Source: a virus. Taken from it: 23,839 nt of DNA. Within the stretch, counting starts at the first letter, position 1. The number at the start of each line of letters is the position of its first letter. The DNA lies in IMG/VR virus record IMGVR_UViG_3300042463_000316, positions 1 to 23,839 of that record; one strand, given 5' to 3'. The position numbers and the translations under genes are program-made. This document shows positions 1 to 9,200 of the stretch, one piece after another. The notes below the pieces were generated by a model. The model saw only the letters and a program-made list of their open reading frames with translations. It ran no database searches and was not told the DNA's origin.

Positions 1-3000
1 GAGCAAACATCATCAAGTCTCTAGGAAGTTTACGTTGAATAGTCATATCAACATTATTAGCTCCCATTTCTGTATTTAATCTCTGTAAAGCAGATTGATA
101 AGCAGCTGTTGCTGCATCTAATTCTTCTTGTGTCTCAGCATTTAATACAGCATTTTGAAGTCTAATTAGCTCATCTTGTTCTTGACCTTGTTCTAAAACT
201 TCTTTAGCAGTAACTGGAGTAGTATCTGTAGCTAAATCCATATTTAGATTATTAAGTACTCTAGTATCAGTGACATTAGGGACTATTCCGTATTTAGCTT
301 CTTCTGCAGTAAGAAAAGTATTAAAATCTGATGGATCTTTATAGCCATCATTCCTAGTTACATTTGGTGCAATAGGTATTATAGGTGTAGTATTACCTGT
401 TGGCATATACTTATTTTCCTCAGTTGCTAAAAATTCTGCTAAATACTCATCTTCAGGATTTGCAAAATACTGTTGTGTTGGCGGTGGATCTCCTAACATA
501 CCTCCTTCAGCCATTAAACGTCCTCCGTATTTTTCAATATGATCTAATGGTTCATACATTTGTTGACCTAAATGTTGTCCCATTCCTAACATATTAAATG
601 CTGCAGGATCATAAGATGCTAAAGACTCGTTATACATTTGTCCACCATTTTCATGTTTCCATCCCGCAGCATTTTTTGCAAAATTTGCTTGACGTCTTGT
701 TGATGGATCATAAATTCCTTCTTTTGCACTTAGCACTTTATTAGCAAATTCTTGAACTCCCATACTTGCAGCATTTGCTTTAGCAGTAAACTTTCCTTTA
801 TTTGCAGGATTAATATTAATACTTCCTCCTGCTGCATAAAGATTAGTTAATGGTTGTCCTTGTGGACCAGCATTATCTTTATAAGTAGGATAATTAGCTT
901 TATATCTATGTTGAGGAACTAAGTATCCTCCTTGATTCATATAATTAGAATTCATCACTGCTCCTAATTGAGAAGAATAAGTAGGTGTATTATCTTCAGA
1001 AATTCCTAATTCTTTTCTTTTTTGGTCTTCTAAATACTCTACATATTTGTCTCCTGTAAAGTCTGTCCAACCTCCTTCGTAAGAACTGCGAGTAGTGATA
1101 GCTTTAAAAGGATTAAATAAACTTCCTAATACAGCTCCTGCTTTTGCAGTATTTTCATTTTGCAATTCTCCTTCGTCATTGTATTTTTCAAATACATTTT
1201 CTTTTAATTGTCCACCTACCATATCGCCTACTCCAATTAATCCTCCTACAACTGGATTAATTGCTGATGCTATGCCTACACCTGTATTATAAGCAGCATC
1301 TGCTTTTTGTTCTGCAGTAGCATTTTTATCAGCAAATGTCATTCCTGCATTAACACCTTGAGCAGCTAAACCTGCGTACTGTCCAATTTGTCCTGTAATT
1401 TTAGATGCTTTTTCTGCAGCAGTTGGCTCTGATCCTTTTGATAATGCAGATAAAGAAGATGCTATTCCTGGAGTAGGAGTACTAGCTAAGTAAGAACCTT
1501 GTGCAAGTCTAGCTTTTTCTTCTGCAGTTAAGCCGCCTCCGCCTTCAAACATTCTACCTCCGTAGTTGTACATATTACCACCATAGTTATACATACTACC
1601 TCCCATATTGTACATCTGTCCACCGAAGTTGTACATCTTTCCTCCGCACTTATACATATGGCCACCATAAGCCATAACTGGCATACCTGCTTGAGCTTCT
1701 GGCATTTGTGCTAACATTTCTGGTGGAATTTGATTAGAATCAACAGGTTGTCCTGTTTCATCCATCATTACTTCTTGCTCAGTCATTTCACCTGGCATAC
1801 CTTGTCCCATTTCCATTGGTTGATAAGACTGCATACCTTGCATCATTTGATTGTATAAATCAGGTGCTAATGATTGTAACTCTTGAAGTAGGTCATCTAC
1901 TTGTTCTTGCTTATAAAATTCTTGTGCCGCCATTAAATTATCTAGGTCACGTTTTATTGCATTCTCTTCTATAGTATCATTTTCTCTACGAGAAGTAGGA
2001 CGATTAAGAGTTTTAGAAGCGTCGGCAAAAGTTTTACCTATTAAGTTTTTAGATAAACCAAAAGCATTAACAGTTTCTTTATCAACTTTTAAACTATCTG
2101 AAAAGATATAATCTTCAGAGTTTAGTTTAGTCTCTCCTTGTTCTACTAAGTTTACTTGTCCGTTAGGAGCCATTCCTTGTGGAATTCCTCCAATAGGATT
2201 TTGTTCGTGAGTACCGCCAGCATTAAACTCTGTAAGTTGTGCCATAGGCCCACCGTCAGCAAAAGAGTTTGCTTTAATTTTTGCTTGTACATTAGTAGGT
2301 AGTGCTTTAAAACCTGGATTATTAAAGCTTCCTCCGTATTTAAAAGATGGATTTTGCATAGTTTCAAATTGTGATGTATTTCCCATTTCTCCTGTAGGAG
2401 TTGGTAAAAAAGGTTTATTATAATATTGCATAGATTCTTCTGGAGAAGTAAATAGCTTATTTGTATTAGGGTAGCTTCCTGGTAAATAACCAATAGGCGC
2501 TCCTCCTTCTTTAATACGAGAATCAAACTCTGGTTTATTTAAATATAAACCTGGAGTAGTAATTCCTGTAAAAGAATCAAATATAGAAGATTTAGCTACC
2601 TCTTCTCCTATATTTTTTGCTACAGCTCCTGCTTTTTTAGCAGCAGCTCCAATAGGATAACTAGCAAATAATTCTGCATTAATATAAGGTTGTGTGTTCA
2701 TTCCTCGTACATCAGTATCAGAATCTGTATGTACTATTGCTTGAGAAGCCATTCTTTCTGGATGTGCATAAACAGATTTTCCTGTAGATATATCAAATAA
2801 AGCACTTGCTCTACCTCCTATATTTAATCCTGTTAAAGGCCCTTTTCCTAAAGTATAATCTAATTGTCCTGAAACTTTAGGCCCCATTCTTCCAGCAGCC
2901 CCTTCTCCACCTTTAACTCTTTGTTCATAATTTTCAATAACTTCTCCAGAATTTAATTCTTCTAAGCTAACAGTAGGAGCATAAGTTCTTATTACACTAT

Positions 3001-6000
3001 ATGGAGCTTTTGTTTGAATAGTAAAAGGAAAACTTCCTCCTACATATCCATGTAATTTTCCTCTAGATTTTCCTGGGTCTTTTTTATTAAAGTGCACTTT
3101 AACTCCAGGTTCTGCTCCTGCATAAAATCCTCTATTTTGGCTATAACCTAATATAGCGTCTGCAAAAGCTTCTCCTCCTGGACCATACTCAGCATTAGTA
3201 TCTCCTAATTTACTAGCTAAACCTACACGACCTTCAATACCTATTTCTTTTGGACGAATTCCTCTAGTAAATTTTTCATAAGGAGCATTTGGAACTCCTA
3301 TTTCTCTAGCATATTCTCCTTCTAATTCAAATCTAGAAGGATCTTTTGCATATGCAGCAGCATTATCTGTATAGTCTTGATAAAACTTTAAAGATGCAGG
3401 AACTACAAGTCTATTGTTTTCTGCAGTAGATCTATTTAAATTAGGTTTTGTTAAACTTACATTATAACCTAAAGAATTAATATAATCGCTATAGTTATAA
3501 CTTGCAGGAGAATATTCTAATCTAAGTGCATTAGGATTTTTAATTTCTTTATAACCAGCACTTTTGATTCTAGATTTTCCGCCATTATCATATAGATTTC
3601 CTCCCATTTCGTGCTCTACTTTTTTAGCTTTGCCTTTAATGCTAACTTTTTGATTGCCAGGAGTTTTTGCAAATTCTCCTGATGCGTGTCCGTATGCTAA
3701 CCATTTTTGGTAAGCTCCTTTAGATTTAAAATTCATAGCTCCACCAGATTTAAAAGTAGTAGAATCATCTTCTGCTAAAGTACTTGTCGTAGGTACTTTT
3801 CCTGAAGATTTCATTCCTTGTAGACCTTGATTTAATATTTCTTTTCCTTCAATTAATGCAGGTCTAGATGCTCCTATAGCTCCTATCGGCATTAATGTAA
3901 AATCTTCAACAGCAGGACGAGGTAATAAATGTTCTGCTGGATTTACTAAATTAGGATCTTTTACTAAAGTTTGTAATTCAGGATTAGATTTAAATATATC
4001 TAAATTCTGATAACCTTCTGGATTAGCTGCAACTTCTCTTAAACCTTGTAATGTTTCATCAGAATATCCACTTAATTTTCCTGATGCAATTAAACTATCT
4101 ACATCTGCAATTGTTGGGATACTTCGTTGTCTAGCAATTAATCCCGCTCCTTCTGGTTTTATATTAGCTAAACTTTTTCCTGCAGCAGCGGCTTTTGTTT
4201 GCGGCACTCGATGTACAAATATTTGTTCTTGTCCTTTAGCATAATTAAAGGCATCAGGATTATCTTTCAAACTACTATAATATCTATTTCTTGTAGGACT
4301 TAAAGTTCCTTCAGCTACTGCTTTTTCATATGCAGCAAGATCTTCTACAGTTTTAAAATTAACTAAATCGTCTCTTTTAAATATGTCTGATATAGAAGCT
4401 TTTCCTGTAGCAACATTTCCGAGTCCTAATCTTTGTGATTGTCTAGCAGCTTCTCTAGCTCCTGATAAAGCTCCTAATCCTACAGGTACTCCAAGGTTTA
4501 ATCCTGCATTTAAAAGTTCGGCATTACGAGTCTCAGTATCTCCTTGCCTCTGTGCTTCTACAGCATTTGTAAGATTGCCTACTCCTTGTGCCCCAAAATA
4601 TATATCAGCAGCATTTCCTGCTGTAAGTCCTGAACCTAAAATCTCTGTTCCTGCTAAACCTGCTAAACCTTCTAATGCAGCAGGTACAGCACTAGCACCA
4701 AGAGGAAGCGCCCACATCCAATCTGTAGATTCTACTGGTGCATCATTATAGTTATTCCAAGCATTAGCTTGTTGCCCTGGAGTAGCAAACTTTTGTTCTT
4801 CTTTTGCTATTAATAAATCTCTTTGAGCATCTTCAATAGAATTAAACATTCCTTGTTTAACTAAAGCTTCAGCATTACTTTGTAATTCAGGAGTAATAAA
4901 TTGTGCAAGTTGATTAGCATCCATAGATTTATACATAAATCCTGGATCTTTAACATTTTTAACAGCAATACTTCTATCAATATTTTGAGAATATTGATTT
5001 AAGTTTTCTGCTTGCATTGTATTTTTAGCTACATTCTGAAGTGTTTCGCTAGGAGCAGTAGGTTGTAACAACGGGTTATAATTCTTTGTCCTTGGTTGCA
5101 CTACTGCTTGCTTATTTAACAACGCTGTTCTTTTACCTGATGGATCATTAACAGGAATAAAACCGTTAGTACCTGGCGCACTTATAAACCACTTATTATT
5201 TACTTTTTTATATTGAGCATCGGGTCTTCCTGCGTAGGTGTAAATAGGACCACCTAGATCATAAGTGTTAGCATTGATTTTCTTTTCTTGAGCTAACATT
5301 GCTTTAGTAGGTTTTTTACCAGAACCTTTATTTGCTCTAATATTATCCCATAGACCTCTTTGAGAATAACTACCGTCAGCACGTTTTAGCATTCCACCTT
5401 TTGCAAAATTTATAGGGCCTTCTGTGTTTCTTAAAAAAGTTTGTTCTTCAGGACTTGCAATAGATTCATTATATGTAGCAATATTTCTACCATACATATT
5501 AGTAATAGGTCTATACCCAATCTTTCTATCTTCATCTACAGCGTGTTGAAATGTTTGGTGCGCAGGAGATTTTAAATATTCTCCCGTATTACTATTAATA
5601 CTATATGCATGGTAATATCCATCATTTTGCTTTGGTTGACTATAATCAAATACCGATGGCCTACCCTCAGAATCCCAATATCCTCTTATATCATAAGTAA
5701 CATCATCTGTTTGTAGATTTTCAGGTAAAGTATTATAAAACTTTTTAAAAGCTTTTTCTTCTGCAGAATTTAATTTTGTTAAAGGTCCTCCGTTAACATA
5801 AGCATAACCTTTGCTAGGGTAATTGAGATCTTTGCCTTCTCCTTCTAACTGTGGAGTATTAGACATAGATAAAACACTTCCACCGTATTTATAAGGTGCA
5901 GGATATTGTCCTGATGTAGAAGCATAGATGCTATCTTTTAATCCTCTACCGCCTTGTCTAAAACTATCTTCTGGTAAAGAATAACCACGGTCAAAATATC

Positions 6001-6253
6001 CACCGTCTCTAAACATACTTCCTAATGCAGAAGCATAAGTGCTGTTTAGTAACTTTCCTGTTTCATTATCTCTATCATGGAGTGGTCCTCCGTCTGCGTA
6101 ATAGTTTCCTAGATCTGATGCAAAGAAACTATTAGGATAAGGTTGCGCTAAAAGCTCTCCACCATTTTCAAACGGTAAAGCTGTAGTATCTCGATATACA
6201 GGTATTCCTTTTGATTTATAAGGATGTGGAATATTTTTAGGCTTCTTCTTCAT
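1..6253 (-). CDS. Giant crAss-type cargo-like virion protein, 3' end outside window
   Basis: One open frame runs from the ATG at 6253 (N-terminus MKKKPKNIPHPYKSKG) to the left edge, giving at least 2084 residues with no stop. I checked the frame at about ten places. The start overlaps the stop of the muzzle-like gene as TAATG. Short GG motifs (NGG, DGG, YGG) recur throughout. Around residue 1345 is GGTHEQNPIGGIPQG followed by NLVEQGE and DYIFSD, a signature I associate with very large virion proteins of crAss-like phages. Residues 1527-1574 form a GGxMYxx heptad repeat. Hydrophobic stretches lie near residues 513-565 and 1655-1680, and residues about 1020-1200 alternate like beta strands of an outer-membrane barrel. 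Known context: in crAss-like phages a giant protein beside the muzzle gene is capsid cargo that leaves with the DNA. Inferred role: ejected internal protein. It has no recognisable enzyme motif, so it is not an RNA polymerase subunit as far as I can see. Confidence 0.85.
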   Translation of the reverse strand, partial: MKKKPKNIPHPYKSKGIPVYRDTTALPFENGGELLAQPYPNSFFASDLGNYYADGGPLHDRDNETGKLLNSTYASALGSMFRDGGYFDRGYSLPEDSFRQGGRGLKDSIYASTSGQYPAPYKYGGSVLSMSNTPQLEGEGKDLNYPSKGYAYVNGGPLTKLNSAEEKAFKKFYNTLPENLQTDDVTYDIRGYWDSEGRPSVFDYSQPKQNDGYYHAYSINSNTGEYLKSPAHQTFQHAVDEDRKIGYRPITNMYGRNIATYNESIASPEEQTFLRNTEGPINFAKGGMLKRADGSYSQRGLWDNIRANKGSGKKPTKAMLAQEKKINANTYDLGGPIYTYAGRPDAQYKKVNNKWFISAPGTNGFIPVNDPSGKRTALLNKQAVVQPRTKNYNPLLQPTAPSETLQNVAKNTMQAENLNQYSQNIDRSIAVKNVKDPGFMYKSMDANQLAQFITPELQSNAEALVKQGMFNSIEDAQRDLLIAKEEQKFATPGQQANAWNNYNDAPVESTDWMWALPLGASAVPAALEGLAGLAGTEILGSGLTAGNAADIYFGAQGVGNLTNAVEAQRQGDTETRNAELLNAGLNLGVPVGLGALSGAREAARQSQRLGLGNVATGKASISDIFKRDDLVNFKTVEDLAAYEKAVAEGTLSPTRNRYYSSLKDNPDAFNYAKGQEQIFVHRVPQTKAAAAGKSLANIKPEGAGLIARQRSIPTIADVDSLIASGKLSGYSDETLQGLREVAANPEGYQNLDIFKSNPELQTLVKDPNLVNPAEHLLPRPAVEDFTLMPIGAIGASRPALIEGKEILNQGLQGMKSSGKVPTTSTLAEDDSTTFKSGGAMNFKSKGAYQKWLAYGHASGEFAKTPGNQKVSIKGKAKKVEHEMGGNLYDNGGKSRIKSAGYKEIKNPNALRLEYSPASYNYSDYINSLGYNVSLTKPNLNRSTAENNRLVVPASLKFYQDYTDNAAAYAKDPSRFELEGEYAREIGVPNAPYEKFTRGIRPKEIGIEGRVGLASKLGDTNAEYGPGGEAFADAILGYSQNRGFYAGAEPGVKVHFNKKDPGKSRGKLHGYVGGSFPFTIQTKAPYSVIRTYAPTVSLEELNSGEVIENYEQRVKGGEGAAGRMGPKVSGQLDYTLGKGPLTGLNIGGRASALFDISTGKSVYAHPERMASQAIVHTDSDTDVRGMNTQPYINAELFASYPIGAAAKKAGAVAKNIGEEVAKSSIFDSFTGITTPGLYLNKPEFDSRIKEGGAPIGYLPGSYPNTNKLFTSPEESMQYYNKPFLPTPTGEMGNTSQFETMQNPSFKYGGSFNNPGFKALPTNVQAKIKANSFADGGPMAQLTEFNAGGTHEQNPIGGIPQGMAPNGQVNLVEQGETKLNSEDYIFSDSLKVDKETVNAFGLSKNLIGKTFADASKTLNRPTSRRENDTIEENAIKRDLDNLMAAQEFYKQEQVDDLLQELQSLAPDLYNQMMQGMQSYQPMEMGQGMPGEMTEQEVMMDETGQPVDSNQIPPEMLAQMPEAQAGMPVMAYGGHMYKCGGKMYNFGGQMYNMGGSMYNYGGNMYNYGGRMFEGGGGLTAEEKARLAQGSYLASTPTPGIASSLSALSKGSEPTAAEKASKITGQIGQYAGLAAQGVNAGMTFADKNATAEQKADAAYNTGVGIASAINPVVGGLIGVGDMVGGQLKENVFEKYNDEGELQNENTAKAGAVLGSLFNPFKAITTRSSYEGGWTDFTGDKYVEYLEDQKRKELGISEDNTPTYSSQLGAVMNSNYMNQGGYLVPQHRYKANYPTYKDNAGPQGQPLTNLYAAGGSININPANKGKFTAKANAASMGVQEFANKVLSAKEGIYDPSTRRQANFAKNAAGWKHENGGQMYNESLASYDPAAFNMLGMGQHLGQQMYEPLDHIEKYGGRLMAEGGMLGDPPPTQQYFANPEDEYLAEFLATEENKYMPTGNTTPIIPIAPNVTRNDGYKDPSDFNTFLTAEEAKYGIVPNVTDTRVLNNLNMDLATDTTPVTAKEVLEQGQEQDELIRLQNAVLNAETQEELDAATAAYQSALQRLNTEMGANNVDMTIQRKLPRDLMMFA
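1532..1675 (-). repeat. GGxMYxx heptad repeat inside the giant cargo-like protein
   Basis: Read on the minus strand, residues 1527-1574 are six near-perfect heptads (MAYGGHM, YKCGGKM, YNFGGQM, YNMGGSM, YNYGGNM, YNYGGRM) and then FEGGGG. Each 21-nt unit shares the Gly-Gly codons, a Met and a Tyr, while the three other positions vary (H/K/Q/S/N/R after GG). The nucleotide repeat is imperfect, so it looks like an old in-frame expansion under protein-level selection. Low-complexity Gly/Tyr/Met tracts of this type suggest a flexible or aggregating linker; the function is unknown. It follows an acidic, Met/Gln-rich region (residues about 1450-1526). Confidence 0.85.
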
Positions 6254-9200
6254 TAGAATATTTGGACATCATAGTAAGACATTAATTTGTTGCAAATAAT
6301 CTCTTTGTTATACGAGTTATCAAAGTATAAAGTTACAATAAAATACGTACTACGCAAACGATCTTTTTGACTAGTGCTAATTTGGTTTCTAGGTATTTTA
6401 ACGCGCCATTTATCAAATTTACGTTTTAATCTATTTGAGGAGTAAAGTATCTTACCTGTATCTTGATATTCTGTTTGAACCCTAAAAGCTGTAATAGTTT
6501 GTGTACGATCTATTACTTTAGCATCATTTCTTACAACAGAATTATATTCTAAAGTTCTAAGAACTTTATTGAAATCTGCATTAGGATTAACTACCATTGT
6601 AATGTAAGCCTCTTGTACTTCTCCATAAAATTCTCCCCAATTTCCTATATTATGGGTATATACAACGTCTTGATTTTCTGGATCAGGGGACATTAATATA
6701 TCTCCATTTTCTAAATAAATTGTAGGGGTTGCAGAATAATGAGAAGAAAATTGTTGTAGTAAGTCATCATAAACAATACTAGCATTAAAAAATCTATCTT
6801 CTTCAGGATTTACTTCTCTAGAATTTCCTATAATAGTAAATAAAATAGTTAAAGGATCGCTACCTGTAGTAAATTCTGTTTCTACTAAATAATATGTATC
6901 TGTAGATTCTACAAAAATTATATCTCCTGGATAATAAGTAGTTCTTACTAAAGGAAGTAAATAAGTTCCTGTGCCTCTAAATGTAAAAATTATTTCATCA
7001 TTAACTTTATCTCTTCCTATTGTAATACCTCTAGATAAAATGGGATTATCACCTCCATTTTCTTTTCTCCAAAATATAGCATCAGGTAAAAATTTAAGCC
7101 AACTGTGAATACCTTTAAGTTCGGAAATAGGAACATTACCATCTTCTATTTTTCCTCTTAAAAATATTTTTCTGTGAATTGCATCAAAGAAATATATTCC
7201 GTTGTCTGTAGTTTTTACTCCCCACTGATGAATAGCTCCGTGCTCTTTAGAATAATATTGATGCTTACCGAATCCTTGACCTGTACCCAACTCTGTAGGA
7301 ACTCCATCAGCAGTAGTAGTAATAGCGGCTCGGTTAATAGCGTAGACTCCTACTGCTTTATCCTGAATAAAATGTATTAAGTCTTTCCAGTTAACTATTT
7401 TATTTATAGGGCCGTAGTCATCAATATCATAGTAATTGTTAATTCCAAATTGTGTCCACGAATCTATTAGTTCATTGTTAATCTTAACATTAGAAAGATA
7501 TGCTCGAACATCGTTGATAATACAATCTCCTTGTTCTTCTGGTTTAACTACATATACAATCTCTCTATTTTCTTGCGAAGCAATTGTCATATAATCATAC
7601 ATTCGCAATGAAGGAGCAATTGTATAAGAGTTTCCGTTTTCTTGTTTTAATAAAGCGTACTCACCTGTATTCCAAGTAAATTTAGCTTGAGTTTTTAAAG
7701 TAGCTCCTGTTGCTAAATCTAAATTAAAATGACATTCTATAGGATAAAGTTCAGTGACACTATTAGTTTTTCTGTATAAATCATTTCCGTCAGATCCTTT
7801 AAAATAAAAATCTTTTTCAAGTTCGGCAAGTCCTGCTTGGAAAGTAAACATTCCTATAAAAGTATCTCCACCATAAACTATTGGGCTTGGGGGTGTAAGA
7901 GCATTTATTTCTATCACTGGAGATGCTATCATAAATTTGTTAATCTCTAAAGCATTTTGAGAATAACCGTCGTAAACTTCTGCTCTAGGAATTACTATAT
8001 CTATAATAGGAGTACATTGACTGTGTATTCCTAAATTAGGTGCAAATGTTAAAGGATTAGCTACATCTGTTCCTCCAGAAAGTCCTCCATTTAATACATT
8101 AGGAGATCTAAAATAATTATACATTTGAGAAGGTAACCCTGTTATAGCTAAACCTGTTAATGGGTCAATGTTGATATAAGTCATATTACCTATTACTCCT
8201 GATCCTGATTTATAAATCTCAGGAGTAGTTGTACTAGCACTTCCTTGTGGGTTATTTAAATGAGCAGCAGCATTTAAAAAGTCGTCTATTACATAATAGT
8301 TTCTCATATAATAGCTGTCATAATTACTAGTAACTTTTTCTTTATAATCACTAGTGTATGGCATAGCCATAAAAACAGCATTCTTAAACTTTTTAATCTG
8401 ATGCACAGGAGATGAAGATACTACAGGAAAAGTATTTCTAACAGTTGTTCCCCACTCTTGACAGTTATCTGCTAAATCTATACCATTAAGATCTATATTT
8501 CCTCCACCTAATTGAGTTCGGCCGTTATATCCATAAGCACCAACAATTAATAATGAACTGTTAGTAGCAATTGATGGGACTAATACTTGGGTGTTTTGTG
8601 TACCATAAGATAATTCTGGAGAATAGAATCCTATGTAATCTCCTTTTAAATAATAATCTCCAAGAGGAGATACTTGAATTTGAGTAACACTTGGCGAAGG
8701 GGGAGTAGCATCTACATCATGGTCTGTAAGTGTAGTAAAAGCTGCGTTAAGATTTCCTGAAGATCCCGCATAAGGAAATAAATGTAATGCTCTACCGTTA
8801 GTAACTCCTTCTGGAATACGTAAATCAAAGTTTACTCCTGATGCTGGATTTACTACAGGAGCTCTCCAAAATGTTTTTAGTACTCCTTGTGCTAAACGAT
8901 GGCGATCCGACTCTTCTCTTTTTACCCTTACTACTTGGTAGCTAGTAACTTTGTTTAATAAAGATGCACAAGAAGTAAGGTCTATACTAAATTCTATTCC
9001 TAAACTAAGTCCTATAGTATTAAATTGAAAAGGAACACCTGCATTTTCTTCTAATGCTGTAGGATAGTAATAATAATCTACTCCGTCTACTGTGCAAGTA
9101 ACTTCATCGTTAACATCACTTAAATCTGGAAACTTAATATCTCCAATGTACTCTACATAAGTAGCCTCACCTTTGTTAGTATAAAATACTATACCAAAAC

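Noticed and set aside
1532-1675. Short direct repeats that could suggest a CRISPR array
   Set aside because: The period is 21 nt with no spacer, and the repeats encode in-frame GGxMYxx heptads of a protein.
2152-2526. A 124-aa minus-strand ORF
   Set aside because: It is in a different frame from the long continuous cargo-like gene and has the Leu/Lys/Gln-rich, featureless composition of a shadow frame.
4383-4751. A 122-aa plus-strand ORF, and other plus-strand ORFs of 60-170 aa
   Set aside because: They all lie antisense to clearly real minus-strand genes, lack any recognisable motif and have compositions expected of antisense frames.
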